Shown: positions 7,891 to 16,189 of the stretch, piece after piece | Layout of the letters: each line of letters starts with the position of its first letter | Numbering within the stretch: position 1 is the first letter of the stretch | Origin: JAKOWB01 sp038363005 | Lineage (GTDB): Bacteria > Pseudomonadota > Alphaproteobacteria > Kiloniellales > JACOMY01 | NCBI GenBank assembly: GCA_038363005.1 | Contig: JBBQBI010000032.1 | Span: 1-39,822, forward strand | Direction of reading: 5' to 3' | DNA: 39,822 nt | Notes under the pieces: generated by a model | The model's database searches: none | Seen by the model: only the letters and a program-made list of their open reading frames with translations | Told to the model about the DNA's origin: nothing | Translations under genes and position numbers: made by a program

Positions 7891-9510
7891 ATGATGCAGA
7901 CCACCCTCCTCACCCAGGCTCGCGAGGCCCTTGCCGCCGTCGAGCGCTATGCCGAGGCGGCGCGGCAGAGCGTGCGCGTCCTCGTGGCGCCGGCCGGCAA
8001 GCTCGACCCCGCGCTGCTGGAGCAGCAGCAGGTGGCAGCGCATGGCGTCGCCTGGGTGATGACCTACGCCACCGCGCTGCGCGAGCTGCTGGCCTGGGCC
8101 GAGCGACTGGAGAGCCTGGGCGAGCGCGAGGCGCTGATCCTGCGGATCGGCTTCGGCGAGTATCTGGCGCAGCTGCGGGGCGGCCTGCCGATGAGCCAGG
8201 GCGAGATCGTCCGGCCCGGCGACATGGGCCTGGACGGCGGGCCGGAGGGCGAGGCCGTCCAGGCACTGATCACCGCCGGTGGCACGGCCGCGCGCCTCAA
8301 GCTGGCCGCGCTGCTGCCCGAGGGCCTGGGCGAGGCGCACTATGGCGACGAGACGCTGACCCTGATCCGCGACCAGTTCCGCAAGTTCGCCGATGAGCAT
8401 GCCGAGGCGGCGCACGAGTGGCACCGCAAGGATGTGCTGATCCCGCTGGAGGTGGTGATCGAGCTGGCGGCGCTCGGCGTCTTCGGCCTGACCATCCCGG
8501 AGGAGTACGGCGGCAGCGGCCTGGGCAAGCTGGCCATGTGCGTGGTGACCGAAGAGCTGTCGCGCGGCTACATCGGCCTTGGCTCGCTCGGCACCCGCAA
8601 CGAGATCGCCGGCGAGCTGATCCGCAGCGGCGGCACGCCAGAGCAGAAGGAAAACTACCTGCCGCGCCTGGCCAGCGGCGAGATCCTGCCGACCGCGGTC
8701 TTCACCGAGCCCGGCACCGGCAGCGACTTGGGCGCGCTGAAGACCCGCGCGGTAAAGGACGGCGATACCTATCGCGTCACCGGCAACAAGACCTGGATCA
8801 CCCACGCCAGCCGCAGCGACCTCATGACCCTGCTGGTGCGCACCGATCCGGCCAGCAAGGACTATCGCGGCCTGTCGATGCTGCTGGCCGAGAAGCCGCG
8901 CGGCACCGAGGCCGATCCCTTCCCGGCGCAGGGCATGACCGGCGGCGAGATCCGCGTGCTGGGCTATCGCGGCATGAAGGAATACGAGCTGGCCTTCGAC
9001 GGCTTCGCGGTGCCGGCCGGGAACCTGTTGGGCGCGCTGGAGGGCGAGGGCTTCAAGCAGCTCATGGCGACCTTCGAATCGGCGCGCATCCAGACCGCGG
9101 CACGCGCCGTCGGCGTGGCGCAGAACGCGCTGGAGCTGGGCTTGGCCTATGCGCAGGAGCGCGTGCAGTTCGGCAAGCCGCTGCTCGCCTTCCCGCGCGT
9201 CGCCGGCAAGCTGGCCATGATGGCGGTGGAGACCATGATCGCCCGCCAGCTCACCTGGTTCGCCGCGCGCGAGAAGGACCTGGAGCGGCGCTGCGACATC
9301 GAGGCCGGCTACGCCAAGCTGCTGGCCGCGCGCGTCGCCTGGGCCAACGCCGACAACGCGCTGCAGATCCACGGCGGCAACGGCTACGCCGAGGAGTACC
9401 GCATCAGCCGGGTGCTCTGCGACGCCCGCATCCTCAACATCTTCGAGGGCGCGGCGGAGATCCAGGCGCAGGTGATCGCGCGCGGACTGTTGGGTGGCGG
9501 GCGGAACTAG
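7891..9510 (+). CDS. mcd: (2S)-methylsuccinyl-CoA dehydrogenase
   Basis: A 539-residue acyl-CoA dehydrogenase. A conventional FAD-dependent ACAD core occupies about residues 155-539, with FTEPGTGSDLGAL, TGNKTWITHASRSD, ERVQFGKPLLAFPRV, IHGGNGYAEE and NIFEGAAEIQAQV. It is preceded by an extra N-terminal region of about 150 residues. That extension and total length are characteristic of Mcd, which oxidises (2S)-methylsuccinyl-CoA to mesaconyl-CoA in the ethylmalonyl-CoA pathway. Ordinary short-chain ACADs are near 380-400 residues. Clustering with ccr and ecm supports the assignment. GAGG lies 6 bases before the first of two adjacent ATGs. Electrons should pass to ETF, which is not encoded here. 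Confidence 0.88.
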   Translation: MMQTTLLTQAREALAAVERYAEAARQSVRVLVAPAGKLDPALLEQQQVAAHGVAWVMTYATALRELLAWAERLESLGEREALILRIGFGEYLAQLRGGLPMSQGEIVRPGDMGLDGGPEGEAVQALITAGGTAARLKLAALLPEGLGEAHYGDETLTLIRDQFRKFADEHAEAAHEWHRKDVLIPLEVVIELAALGVFGLTIPEEYGGSGLGKLAMCVVTEELSRGYIGLGSLGTRNEIAGELIRSGGTPEQKENYLPRLASGEILPTAVFTEPGTGSDLGALKTRAVKDGDTYRVTGNKTWITHASRSDLMTLLVRTDPASKDYRGLSMLLAEKPRGTEADPFPAQGMTGGEIRVLGYRGMKEYELAFDGFAVPAGNLLGALEGEGFKQLMATFESARIQTAARAVGVAQNALELGLAYAQERVQFGKPLLAFPRVAGKLAMMAVETMIARQLTWFAAREKDLERRCDIEAGYAKLLAARVAWANADNALQIHGGNGYAEEYRISRVLCDARILNIFEGAAEIQAQVIARGLLGGGRN

Positions 9511-9545
9511 GCTGCCTGCAATCCTCTGCTCCCTGCCGCAGTCCT

Positions 9546-9670
9546 CCCTCTCCCGCTTGGCGGGAGAGGGTCGGGGTGAGGGCGTTCGGTCGGTGCGATC
9601 ATCCACCAGCCGCACCAAAGTCCCTCATCCGGCCGCTGCGCGGCCACCTTCCCCCAAGGGGGAAGGGACT
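9546..9670. repeat. Composite palindromic repeat between mcd and the HAD gene
   Basis: The first unit (9546-9570) is a CCCTCTCCCGC/GCGGGAGAGGG hairpin followed by GGGGTGAGGG and CGGTCGGTGCG, a relative of the 7737 and 17608 elements. A second, different unit (about 9621-9669) holds GGCCGC/GCGGCC and CCTTCCCCC/GGGGGAAGG hairpins. Both are intergenic. The HAD reading frame stays open through them, which would mislead automatic start calls. Confidence 0.7.
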
Positions 9671-9706
9671 TGGCGGCGGCGCCAGGACCCGGTCATTCTG
9701 GCGTCC

Positions 9707-10363
9707 ATGAATCGCCCCAGCCTCATCATCTTCGACTGCGACGGCGTGCTGGTGGACAGCGAGGCGATCGGCGGCCGCGTGTTCGCCGAGCAGCTGCGGG
9801 CGAATGGCTTCGCCTGCGAACAGGCCAGCGTGCACCGGCGCTTCGTCGGGCAGAATCTGCCGACGATCCTGCGCATCCTGGCGGCAGAGGACGGCTGGAT
9901 CGCGCCGGCCGGATTCCCGACGCAGGTGCGCGAAGCGACGCTGGCGGCGCTCAGGGCCGAGGGCGTGCTGCCGATCCCCGGCATCGTCGCGGTGCTGGAC
10001 GCCATCGCGGCCGCCGGCCTTGCCACCTGCGTCGCCTCCTCCGGCCGCTTCGAGAAGATGCGGACGACCCTGGGCCTCACCGGCCTGCTGCCGCGCTTCG
10101 AGGGGCGGCTGTTCAGCGCCCATCAGGTGGCCGAGGGCAAGCCGGCGCCGGATCTCTTCCTCTTCGCCGCCGCCACTATGGGCGTGGCGCCGGCGGACTG
10201 CCTGGTGGTGGAGGACGCGCCCGCCGGGCTGCAGGCCGCGAAGGCCGCTGGCATGCCGGCTGTCGCCTATGCCGCCGGAGCGGCCGAACAGGAGCTGCTG
10301 GCCGGCCTCGGCGACTGGACGCTTGACGACATGGCGGGACTGCCGGCGTTGCTGGGACTCTAG
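9707..10363 (+). CDS. HAD-superfamily phosphatase (phosphoglycolate phosphatase / beta-phosphoglucomutase type)
   Basis: A 218-residue protein of standard length for the HAD subfamily IA. Motif I is IIFDCDGVLVDSE with nucleophile D10 and general acid D12. Motif II is VASSGRF. The motif III lysine lies in AEGKPAPDLFLFAA, and motif IV is VVEDAPAGLQAAKAAGM. It should hydrolyse or transfer phosphate from a small metabolite; the substrate cannot be read from sequence. The ATG at 9707 was chosen because everything upstream in frame is repeat DNA, although its ribosome-binding site is weak. It ends in a CTAG shared with the convergent membrane gene. Confidence 0.85.
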   Translation: MNRPSLIIFDCDGVLVDSEAIGGRVFAEQLRANGFACEQASVHRRFVGQNLPTILRILAAEDGWIAPAGFPTQVREATLAALRAEGVLPIPGIVAVLDAIAAAGLATCVASSGRFEKMRTTLGLTGLLPRFEGRLFSAHQVAEGKPAPDLFLFAAATMGVAPADCLVVEDAPAGLQAAKAAGMPAVAYAAGAAEQELLAGLGDWTLDDMAGLPALLGL

Positions 10364-10704
10364 GCCGACCAGAAGAAGCCGGCGGCCGCCACTGCGACGA
10401 TGGCGAGGCCGAGCCAGCGGGCGCGCCGCAACCAGGGGCGCAGCCGCTCCCGCGCCAGCTGCTCGGCCGCGCGCTCGCTGCGCGTGGCGGCCTGCTGCGC
10501 CGCCAGCTGCTTGGTGTAGAGATCGGGGGCGAAGCTGTTGCTGGCGACGCCGCCCTGGTCCAGTTCAACCCGCACGCAGGCCAGCAGGATGACCACGCCG
10601 ACGATGCCGAGCCCGACGAAGCCCAGGTACCAGGCCAGGGCGGCCACCGCGGCCACCATCAGGAGCGCGGCCAGGGTCTGCAGCAGCAGGTGGGACAGCG
10701 GCAT
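10360..10704 (-). CDS. Small membrane protein, unknown (114 aa)
   Basis: Two N-terminal hydrophobic segments (about residues 3-25 and 24-42) are followed by a soluble stretch rich in A/Q/R/E that could be helical (about 55-85) and a last hydrophobic segment (about 92-112, LGLAIVAVAAAGFFW). No family is recognised. The ATG at 10704 has AAAGG upstream and begins directly with a hydrophobic helix, so it was preferred to upstream starts. It converges with the HAD gene, with overlapping stops in a CTAG. Confidence 0.65.
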   Translation of the reverse strand: MPLSHLLLQTLAALLMVAAVAALAWYLGFVGLGIVGVVILLACVRVELDQGGVASNSFAPDLYTKQLAAQQAATRSERAAEQLARERLRPWLRRARWLGLAIVAVAAAGFFWSA

Positions 10705-10802
10705 GGCACGGCCTTTCGTTGCCGCCAGCATAGCGCGGCCGCGCTGACCGGTGCGCACTTGTCGCATGACCCGGCGGCGCGGCGGCGGCAGGATAGGGCG
10801 GC

Positions 10803-11477
10803 ATGAACCCCACCCCACCCCCGCCCTCGCCCTTCCAGTCAGTCGCCGTCGAGGCGATCTTCCCCACGCCGCTCTGGCTGGTCGACCTGGCGCCGGCGGT
10901 GGCCGCGCCGCTGAACCAGCGCCTGGCCGCCGACATCCTGCGGCTGATCGAGCCGCGACGGACCCTGCCGCCCGGCGCCAACTGGCAGACGGATCCCATC
11001 ATCCATCGCCGGCCGGAGTTCACCGAGCTCTGCGCCCTGGTGCTGCAGGCGGCCAAGGGCGCGCAGTCGTTCCTCAAGGTGGCGACCGGCACGCTGGCCA
11101 TCACCGGCGCTTGGGCCAACGTCAATCCGCCGGGCGGCCTGAACTCGTCGCACGGCCATCCCAACAACTGGTTGAGCGCGGTCTACTACGTGCAGGTTCC
11201 CGCCGGCACCGGGGCCATCCGCTTCGCCGATCCCCGGCCGCAGGCGCAGGTGCTAATGCCGCCGGTCAGCGAGCGCACCAGCTTCACCGCCAACGACATA
11301 ACGGTGGAGGCGAAGCCCGGCCGCCTGGTGCTGTTCCCCGGCTGGCTGCAGCATTCCGTGCCGGTGAACCGCAGCCAGGAGGAGCGCATCTCGGTCGCCT
11401 TCAACCTGATGTTCCGCGACTTCACCGAACAGATGGCGCCGCCGCTGTGGCAGGGCACCGCGCCGCTGAAGCCTTAG
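10803..11477 (+). CDS. 2OG-Fe(II) oxygenase-like protein (TIGR02466 type)
   Basis: A 224-residue protein with the pattern of putative 2-oxoglutarate/Fe(II) oxygenases of the TIGR02466 kind. It opens with IFPTPLW, then has WANVNPPGG, the candidate metal residues H117 and H119 in NSSHGHPNNW, SAVYYVQVP, a DPRPQA segment, the distal histidine in FPGWLQHSVPVN, and the candidate 2OG-binding arginine in RISVAFN. The substrate is unknown; relatives are mostly uncharacterised. It stands alone on the + strand, facing the M15 peptidase gene with 6 bases between stops. Confidence 0.8.
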   Translation: MNPTPPPPSPFQSVAVEAIFPTPLWLVDLAPAVAAPLNQRLAADILRLIEPRRTLPPGANWQTDPIIHRRPEFTELCALVLQAAKGAQSFLKVATGTLAITGAWANVNPPGGLNSSHGHPNNWLSAVYYVQVPAGTGAIRFADPRPQAQVLMPPVSERTSFTANDITVEAKPGRLVLFPGWLQHSVPVNRSQEERISVAFNLMFRDFTEQMAPPLWQGTAPLKP

Positions 11478-11483
11478 GCCGCG

Positions 11484-12350
11484 TCACACCGCCAACGGGA
11501 TCGGCTGCTTGGCGCGGAGCTGCTGCTGGTTCAGCAGGAACTTGGCGTCCCACAACGCCGCGCCGGCATCGACGCGGCGATCGAAGTGCACCGGGTCGGT
11601 CGGCGAGAACTTGGCGCCCCAGCGCAGGCCCAGGCCCATGGCGTGGGCGGCGAAGTCCTTCGCCGCCGGCGTCCACTTGCCGGCGATCTGCAGCGCGGAG
11701 TTGTTCACCACCCGCCCGTCCATCAGGTTGAGGTCGAGGGCATGGCCGATCAGATGCTGCGAGCGCGTCGAGGGCGGCACGATGGCGCCCGACACCGCGT
11801 CGCCCTGGCGGCGGAACACCTGGTTCACCAGGATGATCAGGCCGCGCGCCGCCGCCGCGCCGTCAAGCGCCCGCAGGTCGGGCAGGAAAGCGGCATCCAG
11901 CACCAGCTCGCCCTTGGCCACATCGGGATGCGGCAGGCGGTCGAAGCCGGCGCCGGTGCGGGTCGCCGCCAGCGCCGCCACCGGCTGGCGCAGCAGCCAG
12001 CCGGTCAACACCGCGCCGGCGTCGATCAGGCGGCCCAGGGCGGCGGTGGTGACCGCGTCCAGCACGCCGTCCTGGCGCGCCGCCAGCGGCTCCTCGGCAC
12101 GCCGCTCGCCGGTCGGCCCTTGCAGCTGGGCGCCCAGGCGCAGTGCCGCCTGCAGCACCGCCAGGATCCGCTGCGTGCCGCCGCCGAAGGCGCCGTCGGG
12201 CGTGCCGACCGACAGCCCGACCTGCGCCAGGTCGCGCTGCAGATCGGCCACTGGGTTGCCCTGGACATCGCGGCGCATCGCACCGCCGAAGCGCCGCTTC
12301 AGATCGTGATCGCCATGACGCAAGGTGAGACCGGCATAGGAAACAGCCAT
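11484..12350 (-). CDS. Peptidoglycan-binding / M15-family D,D-peptidase-like protein
   Basis: 288 residues. The N-terminal half (about 25-110) resembles a peptidoglycan-binding module (GNPVADLQRDLAQVGL...PDGAFGGGTQ). The C-terminal domain carries the VanY/M15 zinc motif SxHxxGxAxD as SQHLIGHALDLNL and a terminal DPVHFD histidine. It should cleave D-Ala-containing or L-Ala/D-Glu peptide bonds in peptidoglycan. No signal peptide is visible, so it may be exported by a helper such as a holin or a secretion system, or be a prophage-type endolysin relative. The start at 12350 has GGAGG 8 bases upstream. No phage genes adjoin it. Confidence 0.78.
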   Translation of the reverse strand: MAVSYAGLTLRHGDHDLKRRFGGAMRRDVQGNPVADLQRDLAQVGLSVGTPDGAFGGGTQRILAVLQAALRLGAQLQGPTGERRAEEPLAARQDGVLDAVTTAALGRLIDAGAVLTGWLLRQPVAALAATRTGAGFDRLPHPDVAKGELVLDAAFLPDLRALDGAAAARGLIILVNQVFRRQGDAVSGAIVPPSTRSQHLIGHALDLNLMDGRVVNNSALQIAGKWTPAAKDFAAHAMGLGLRWGAKFSPTDPVHFDRRVDAGAALWDAKFLLNQQQLRAKQPIPLAV

Positions 12351-12431
12351 GAACCTGTCCTCCCAACCGCGGTTGTCGCTGGACAACGATAGGCTGCGAG
12401 GCGACGGGCGGGCAATCCTGCGCGCGGGACG

Positions 12432-13139
12432 TCAGCCTTTATCGCGCTTCCAGGCCTCGTACTCCGCCTGGAGTGCCTCGCCCGGCGGATAGGTGCCGAC
12501 CAGCCCTCGTCCCTCGCGCAGCTTTTCCAGGATGAAGGGCTCCTTGGCGGCCTGCTCCAGTGCGGCCTCGGCGACCTCGGCGGCGACCGCGCGCGGCACT
12601 ACGATGGCGCCGTCACCGTCGCAGACCATGATGTCGCCCGGCACCACCGTCACGCCGCCGCAGCCGATGGCGAGGCCGTGGTCCAGGTAGTGCAGGCCGT
12701 GAATCGAGGCCGGTGCCGCCAGGCCGCAGCTGAACACCGGTAGGCCGACCGCCCTGAGGCCTTCGCCGTCGCGCACCGGCGTGTCGGTTACGAAGCCGGC
12801 GGCGCCCAGCACCTGCAGGCGCGTGGCGTACATGTCGCCGATCATGCCCATGGACTGGCAGCCGCGCCCGTCGGCCACCACCACGGCGCCGGCCGGCACC
12901 GCCTCCAGCGCCTCACGCAGCGATCCCGGCGCCTGGTAGCTCTCGGCCGTCGCCAGGTCTTCGCGCGCCGGCGTAAAGCGCAGGGTGAAGGCGGGCCCGG
13001 CGCAGCGGTAACTCGGCGCCAGCGGCGTCACGCCCTGCAGCCAGCAGCGCCAAAGGCCGCGGCGGTTGAGCTGCCAGGTGACCGTGGCGGTGCCGGCGGC
13101 CAGCAATGCCGCGGCGATTTCCTGCGTGTCGTCGCTCAT
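12432..13139 (-). CDS. RraA-like aldolase/decarboxylase family protein
   Basis: 235 residues. The RraA/HMG-aldolase fold is indicated by VVVADGRGCQSMGMIGDMYATRLQ, GAAGFVTDTPVRD (binding-site arginine-aspartate), and the C-terminal VVPGDIMVCDGDGAIVVP. Members are divalent-metal 4-hydroxy-4-methyl-2-oxoglutarate or 4-carboxy-4-hydroxy-2-oxoadipate aldolases, or oxaloacetate decarboxylases; others lack known activity. A very strong GGAGGAG precedes the ATG, which overlaps the TGA of the upstream lyase gene (ATGA), so the two are translationally coupled and probably act in one degradation step sequence. Confidence 0.82.
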   Translation of the reverse strand: MSDDTQEIAAALLAAGTATVTWQLNRRGLWRCWLQGVTPLAPSYRCAGPAFTLRFTPAREDLATAESYQAPGSLREALEAVPAGAVVVADGRGCQSMGMIGDMYATRLQVLGAAGFVTDTPVRDGEGLRAVGLPVFSCGLAAPASIHGLHYLDHGLAIGCGGVTVVPGDIMVCDGDGAIVVPRAVAAEVAEAALEQAAKEPFILEKLREGRGLVGTYPPGEALQAEYEAWKRDKG

Positions 13140-14017
13140 GGTGTCTCTCCTCCCAGGGCCGCGGCACGGGCCAGCAGCGTCTCGGCGTTGCGCAGGGTAG
13201 GCACCTCCAGCAGGTGGCCGTCGAGCTCCGCCCGCCCCTCGCCGCGCGCCCGGGCAGCGGTGAAGGCGGTAACGATGCGGCGCGCCTGCTCGACCGCCTT
13301 GGCTGAGGGCGTGAAGGCGGCGTTGATCGCCGGCGCATGGCCGGGATCGACCAGCGACTTGGCGGTCATGCCCAGCGCCGCCGCGCCGGCCGCCTGTTCG
13401 CCGGCGCCCGCGGCATCGGCGAAGGTATAGGGGAAGTCGATCGACAGCTTGCCGGCGGCGACGCAAGCGGCATGGAAGAAGCCGCGGGCGAAGGCCAGCT
13501 CCGCGGCGGCACGGGTGCGCGGCGCGCCCAGGTCGGTCGCCAGGTCCTCGCTGGCCAGCAGGCAGGCGACGACGCGTGGGCTGGCGGTGGCGATGGCCTG
13601 AGTCTGGAACAGCGCGGCGGCGCTTTCGATGTTGGGCACCAGGCGCGTGCTGCCCTGCTCGATACCGAGGCGCCGCTCCTCGGCGCTGACCGCTTGGTCC
13701 AGCACCAGGATGTCGTCGGGGCTGCGCACCTTGGGCAGCAGCACCGCCGCCGGGCGGCCGGGCATCACGGCGGCCAGGTCGGCGCGCCCGTCGCCGGCCA
13801 GCGGATTGACTCTGGCGGTGGGCACGATGCCGGCGGCGCGCCAGGACCGCAGGATGCCGACGGCGGCGGCGCGCGCCGCCGGGCGTTCGGGCGGCGCGGT
13901 GAAGTCTTCGAACTCCAGGATCGCGGCATCGCTGCCGCTGCCGGGAATGCGGGCCAGGCGGGGCGCATCGGTGCCGCCGACGAAGAGCCAGGTGCGACAG
14001 AGGGTCAAGGGCAGCAT
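13136..14017 (-). CDS. HpcH/HpaI aldolase / CitE-like CoA-ester lyase
   Basis: A 293-residue TIM-barrel protein of the citrate lyase beta-subunit-like family. It contains TWLFVGGTDAPRL near the N-terminus, ILEFEDFTAP (the metal-binding acidic motif, usually LDLEDAV), RVNPLAGDG, VLLPKVRSPDDI, VPNIESAAAL, LASEDLATDLG and FPYTFAD. These enzymes catalyse reversible aldol cleavage of 3-hydroxy acids or their CoA esters. The sequence does not resemble the L-malyl/beta-methylmalyl-CoA lyase Mcl1 enough to claim the missing ethylmalonyl-CoA step. Its TGA overlaps the start of the RraA-like gene. It is divergent from lpdA. Confidence 0.8.
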   Translation of the reverse strand: MLPLTLCRTWLFVGGTDAPRLARIPGSGSDAAILEFEDFTAPPERPAARAAAVGILRSWRAAGIVPTARVNPLAGDGRADLAAVMPGRPAAVLLPKVRSPDDILVLDQAVSAEERRLGIEQGSTRLVPNIESAAALFQTQAIATASPRVVACLLASEDLATDLGAPRTRAAAELAFARGFFHAACVAAGKLSIDFPYTFADAAGAGEQAAGAAALGMTAKSLVDPGHAPAINAAFTPSAKAVEQARRIVTAFTAARARGEGRAELDGHLLEVPTLRNAETLLARAAALGGETP

Positions 14018-14100
14018 GGCGCCGAGACTAGGCCGCCGTGCTGGAGCCTGTCACCCGCAAGCGGTAAGGTCCCGCCTGGAGACAGCGAAGGACAGGACTC

Positions 14101-15495
<1,395 letters not shown>

Positions 15496-15532
15496 GGGTG
15501 GGCCGTCCTTCCCGGCGCGTGCCACGGCGTTG

Positions 15533-15654
15533 TTGTCATCCCGGCCGCAGCGCAGCGGAGAGCCGGGACCCAGGGGCCAAAGGCGCGCCGTATCGAGGCC
15601 AGTCCCCTGGGTCCCGGATCGTCGGCGGCTGCGCCGCCTAGTCCGGGATGACAA
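15533..15654. repeat. Nested inverted repeat between lpdA and the PadR gene
   Basis: The outer arms TTGTCATCCCGG (15533-15544) and 15643-15654 are exact reverse complements. The inner arms CCGGGACCCAGGGG (15563-15576) and 15604-15617 are also exact. A further GGCGGC/GCCGCC hairpin sits at about 15623-15638. It looks like a dispersed palindromic element and may end lpdA transcription before the PadR promoter. Confidence 0.8.
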
Positions 15655-15683
15655 GGGAGAGCGAGGCTCTAAGTGATCGCGCC

Positions 15684-15710
15684 TTGACACCTTACCCATC
15701 GAGGTATAGA
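15684..15710 (+). promoter_or_regulatory. Putative PadR-gene promoter with embedded operator
   Basis: TTGACA at 15684-15689 and TATAGA at 15705-15710 form a -35/-10 pair with a short 15-base spacer. The -10 ends 10 bases before the ATG, so the transcript would have almost no leader, and no Shine-Dalgarno lies between. CATCGAGGTAT (15697-15707) lies across the spacer and -10. Its reverse complement recurs exactly at 16145-16155 in front of the flavoprotein gene. A bound regulator would block RNA polymerase at this site; autorepression by PadR is inferred. Confidence 0.6.
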
Positions 15711-15720
15711 CCCCCGACCC

Positions 15721-16131
15721 ATGAGCAGCACCACCGCCCGCGTCGTCCCCCGTCCGACCGCCGACTATGGCGACCGGGCCTATTGGGCCGGCACCATCAA
15801 GATGAGCCTGTCGAAGCTCTTCATCCTGGCGGCGCTGCACGAGAAGTCGCTGCACGGCTACGACATCGCCCGCGCGGTCGAGCGTTCGACCAAGGGCTGC
15901 TGCTCGCCGACCGAGGGCACGATCTATCCGGCCATGCGGGAATTCGAGGCCGGCGGCTATGTCACGGTCGAGGAGAGCGTGGTGCAGGGCCGCGGCCGCA
16001 AGACCTACACGCTGACCGACCAGGGCCGCCAGGCCTTCAAGGTCGGCATGGAAGCCTGGGCCGACGCGACGCGAGCGCTGAGCGACACCGCTGCCGCCGT
16101 GGAGCAGCGTGGCTGGGGTTGCTGCGGGTAG
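15721..16131 (+). CDS. PadR-family regulator with two vicinal cysteine pairs
   Basis: 136 residues. The PadR winged helix-turn-helix spans about residues 28-108: LFILAALHEKSLHGYDIA, the recognition region TEGTIYPAMREFEAGGYV, and the wing with GRGRKTYTLTDQG. Two adjacent-cysteine pairs stand out: C60-C61 just before the recognition helix and C134-C135 at the very C-terminus. PadR proteins are usually ligand-responsive repressors; this arrangement suggests a thiol or soft-metal (for example trivalent arsenic) sensor, which is inference. A short T-run follows the stop. The next gene is a cysteine-rich flavoprotein sharing operator-like sequences, then an MFS transporter. Confidence 0.87.
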   Translation: MSSTTARVVPRPTADYGDRAYWAGTIKMSLSKLFILAALHEKSLHGYDIARAVERSTKGCCSPTEGTIYPAMREFEAGGYVTVEESVVQGRGRKTYTLTDQGRQAFKVGMEAWADATRALSDTAAAVEQRGWGCCG

Positions 16132-16144
16132 TTTTTTTGCCCCC

Positions 16145-16170
16145 ATACCTCGATGAACGATGCATCGAGG
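16145..16170 (+). promoter_or_regulatory. Operator-like dyad upstream of the flavoprotein gene
   Basis: CCTCGATG (16148-16155) and CATCGAGG (16163-16170) form an exact inverted repeat around 7 bases. The left arm extends to ATACCTCGATG, the exact reverse complement of the 11-mer in the PadR promoter. The dyad sits 20 bases before the flavoprotein ATG, so a repressor bound here could stop initiation or elongation. A T7 run at 16132-16138 lies just upstream. Confidence 0.65.
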
Positions 16171-16189
16171 GTCACGAAGGAGTGGATGG

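Noticed and set aside
7531..9618. Open frame of about 695 codons on the - strand opposite mcd
   Set aside because: It is antisense to mcd and part of capA, runs through repeat DNA, and its composition is not protein-like.
11484..12350. M15 peptidase as evidence of a prophage
   Set aside because: There are no phage structural, holin or integrase genes nearby. All neighbours are housekeeping-type genes.
13136..14017. CitE-like gene as the missing malyl-CoA/beta-methylmalyl-CoA lyase (mcl1) of the ethylmalonyl-CoA pathway
   Set aside because: The remembered Mcl1 landmarks (for example its N-terminal CQLFGPGSRPALF-like stretch) are absent. The coupling to an RraA-like gene points to a different pathway.
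16104..16138. Rho-independent terminator at the end of the PadR gene
   Set aside because: GCAGC/GCTGC gives only a 5-bp stem, and six bases separate it from the T7 run. It is too weak to list as a feature, though attenuation is possible.
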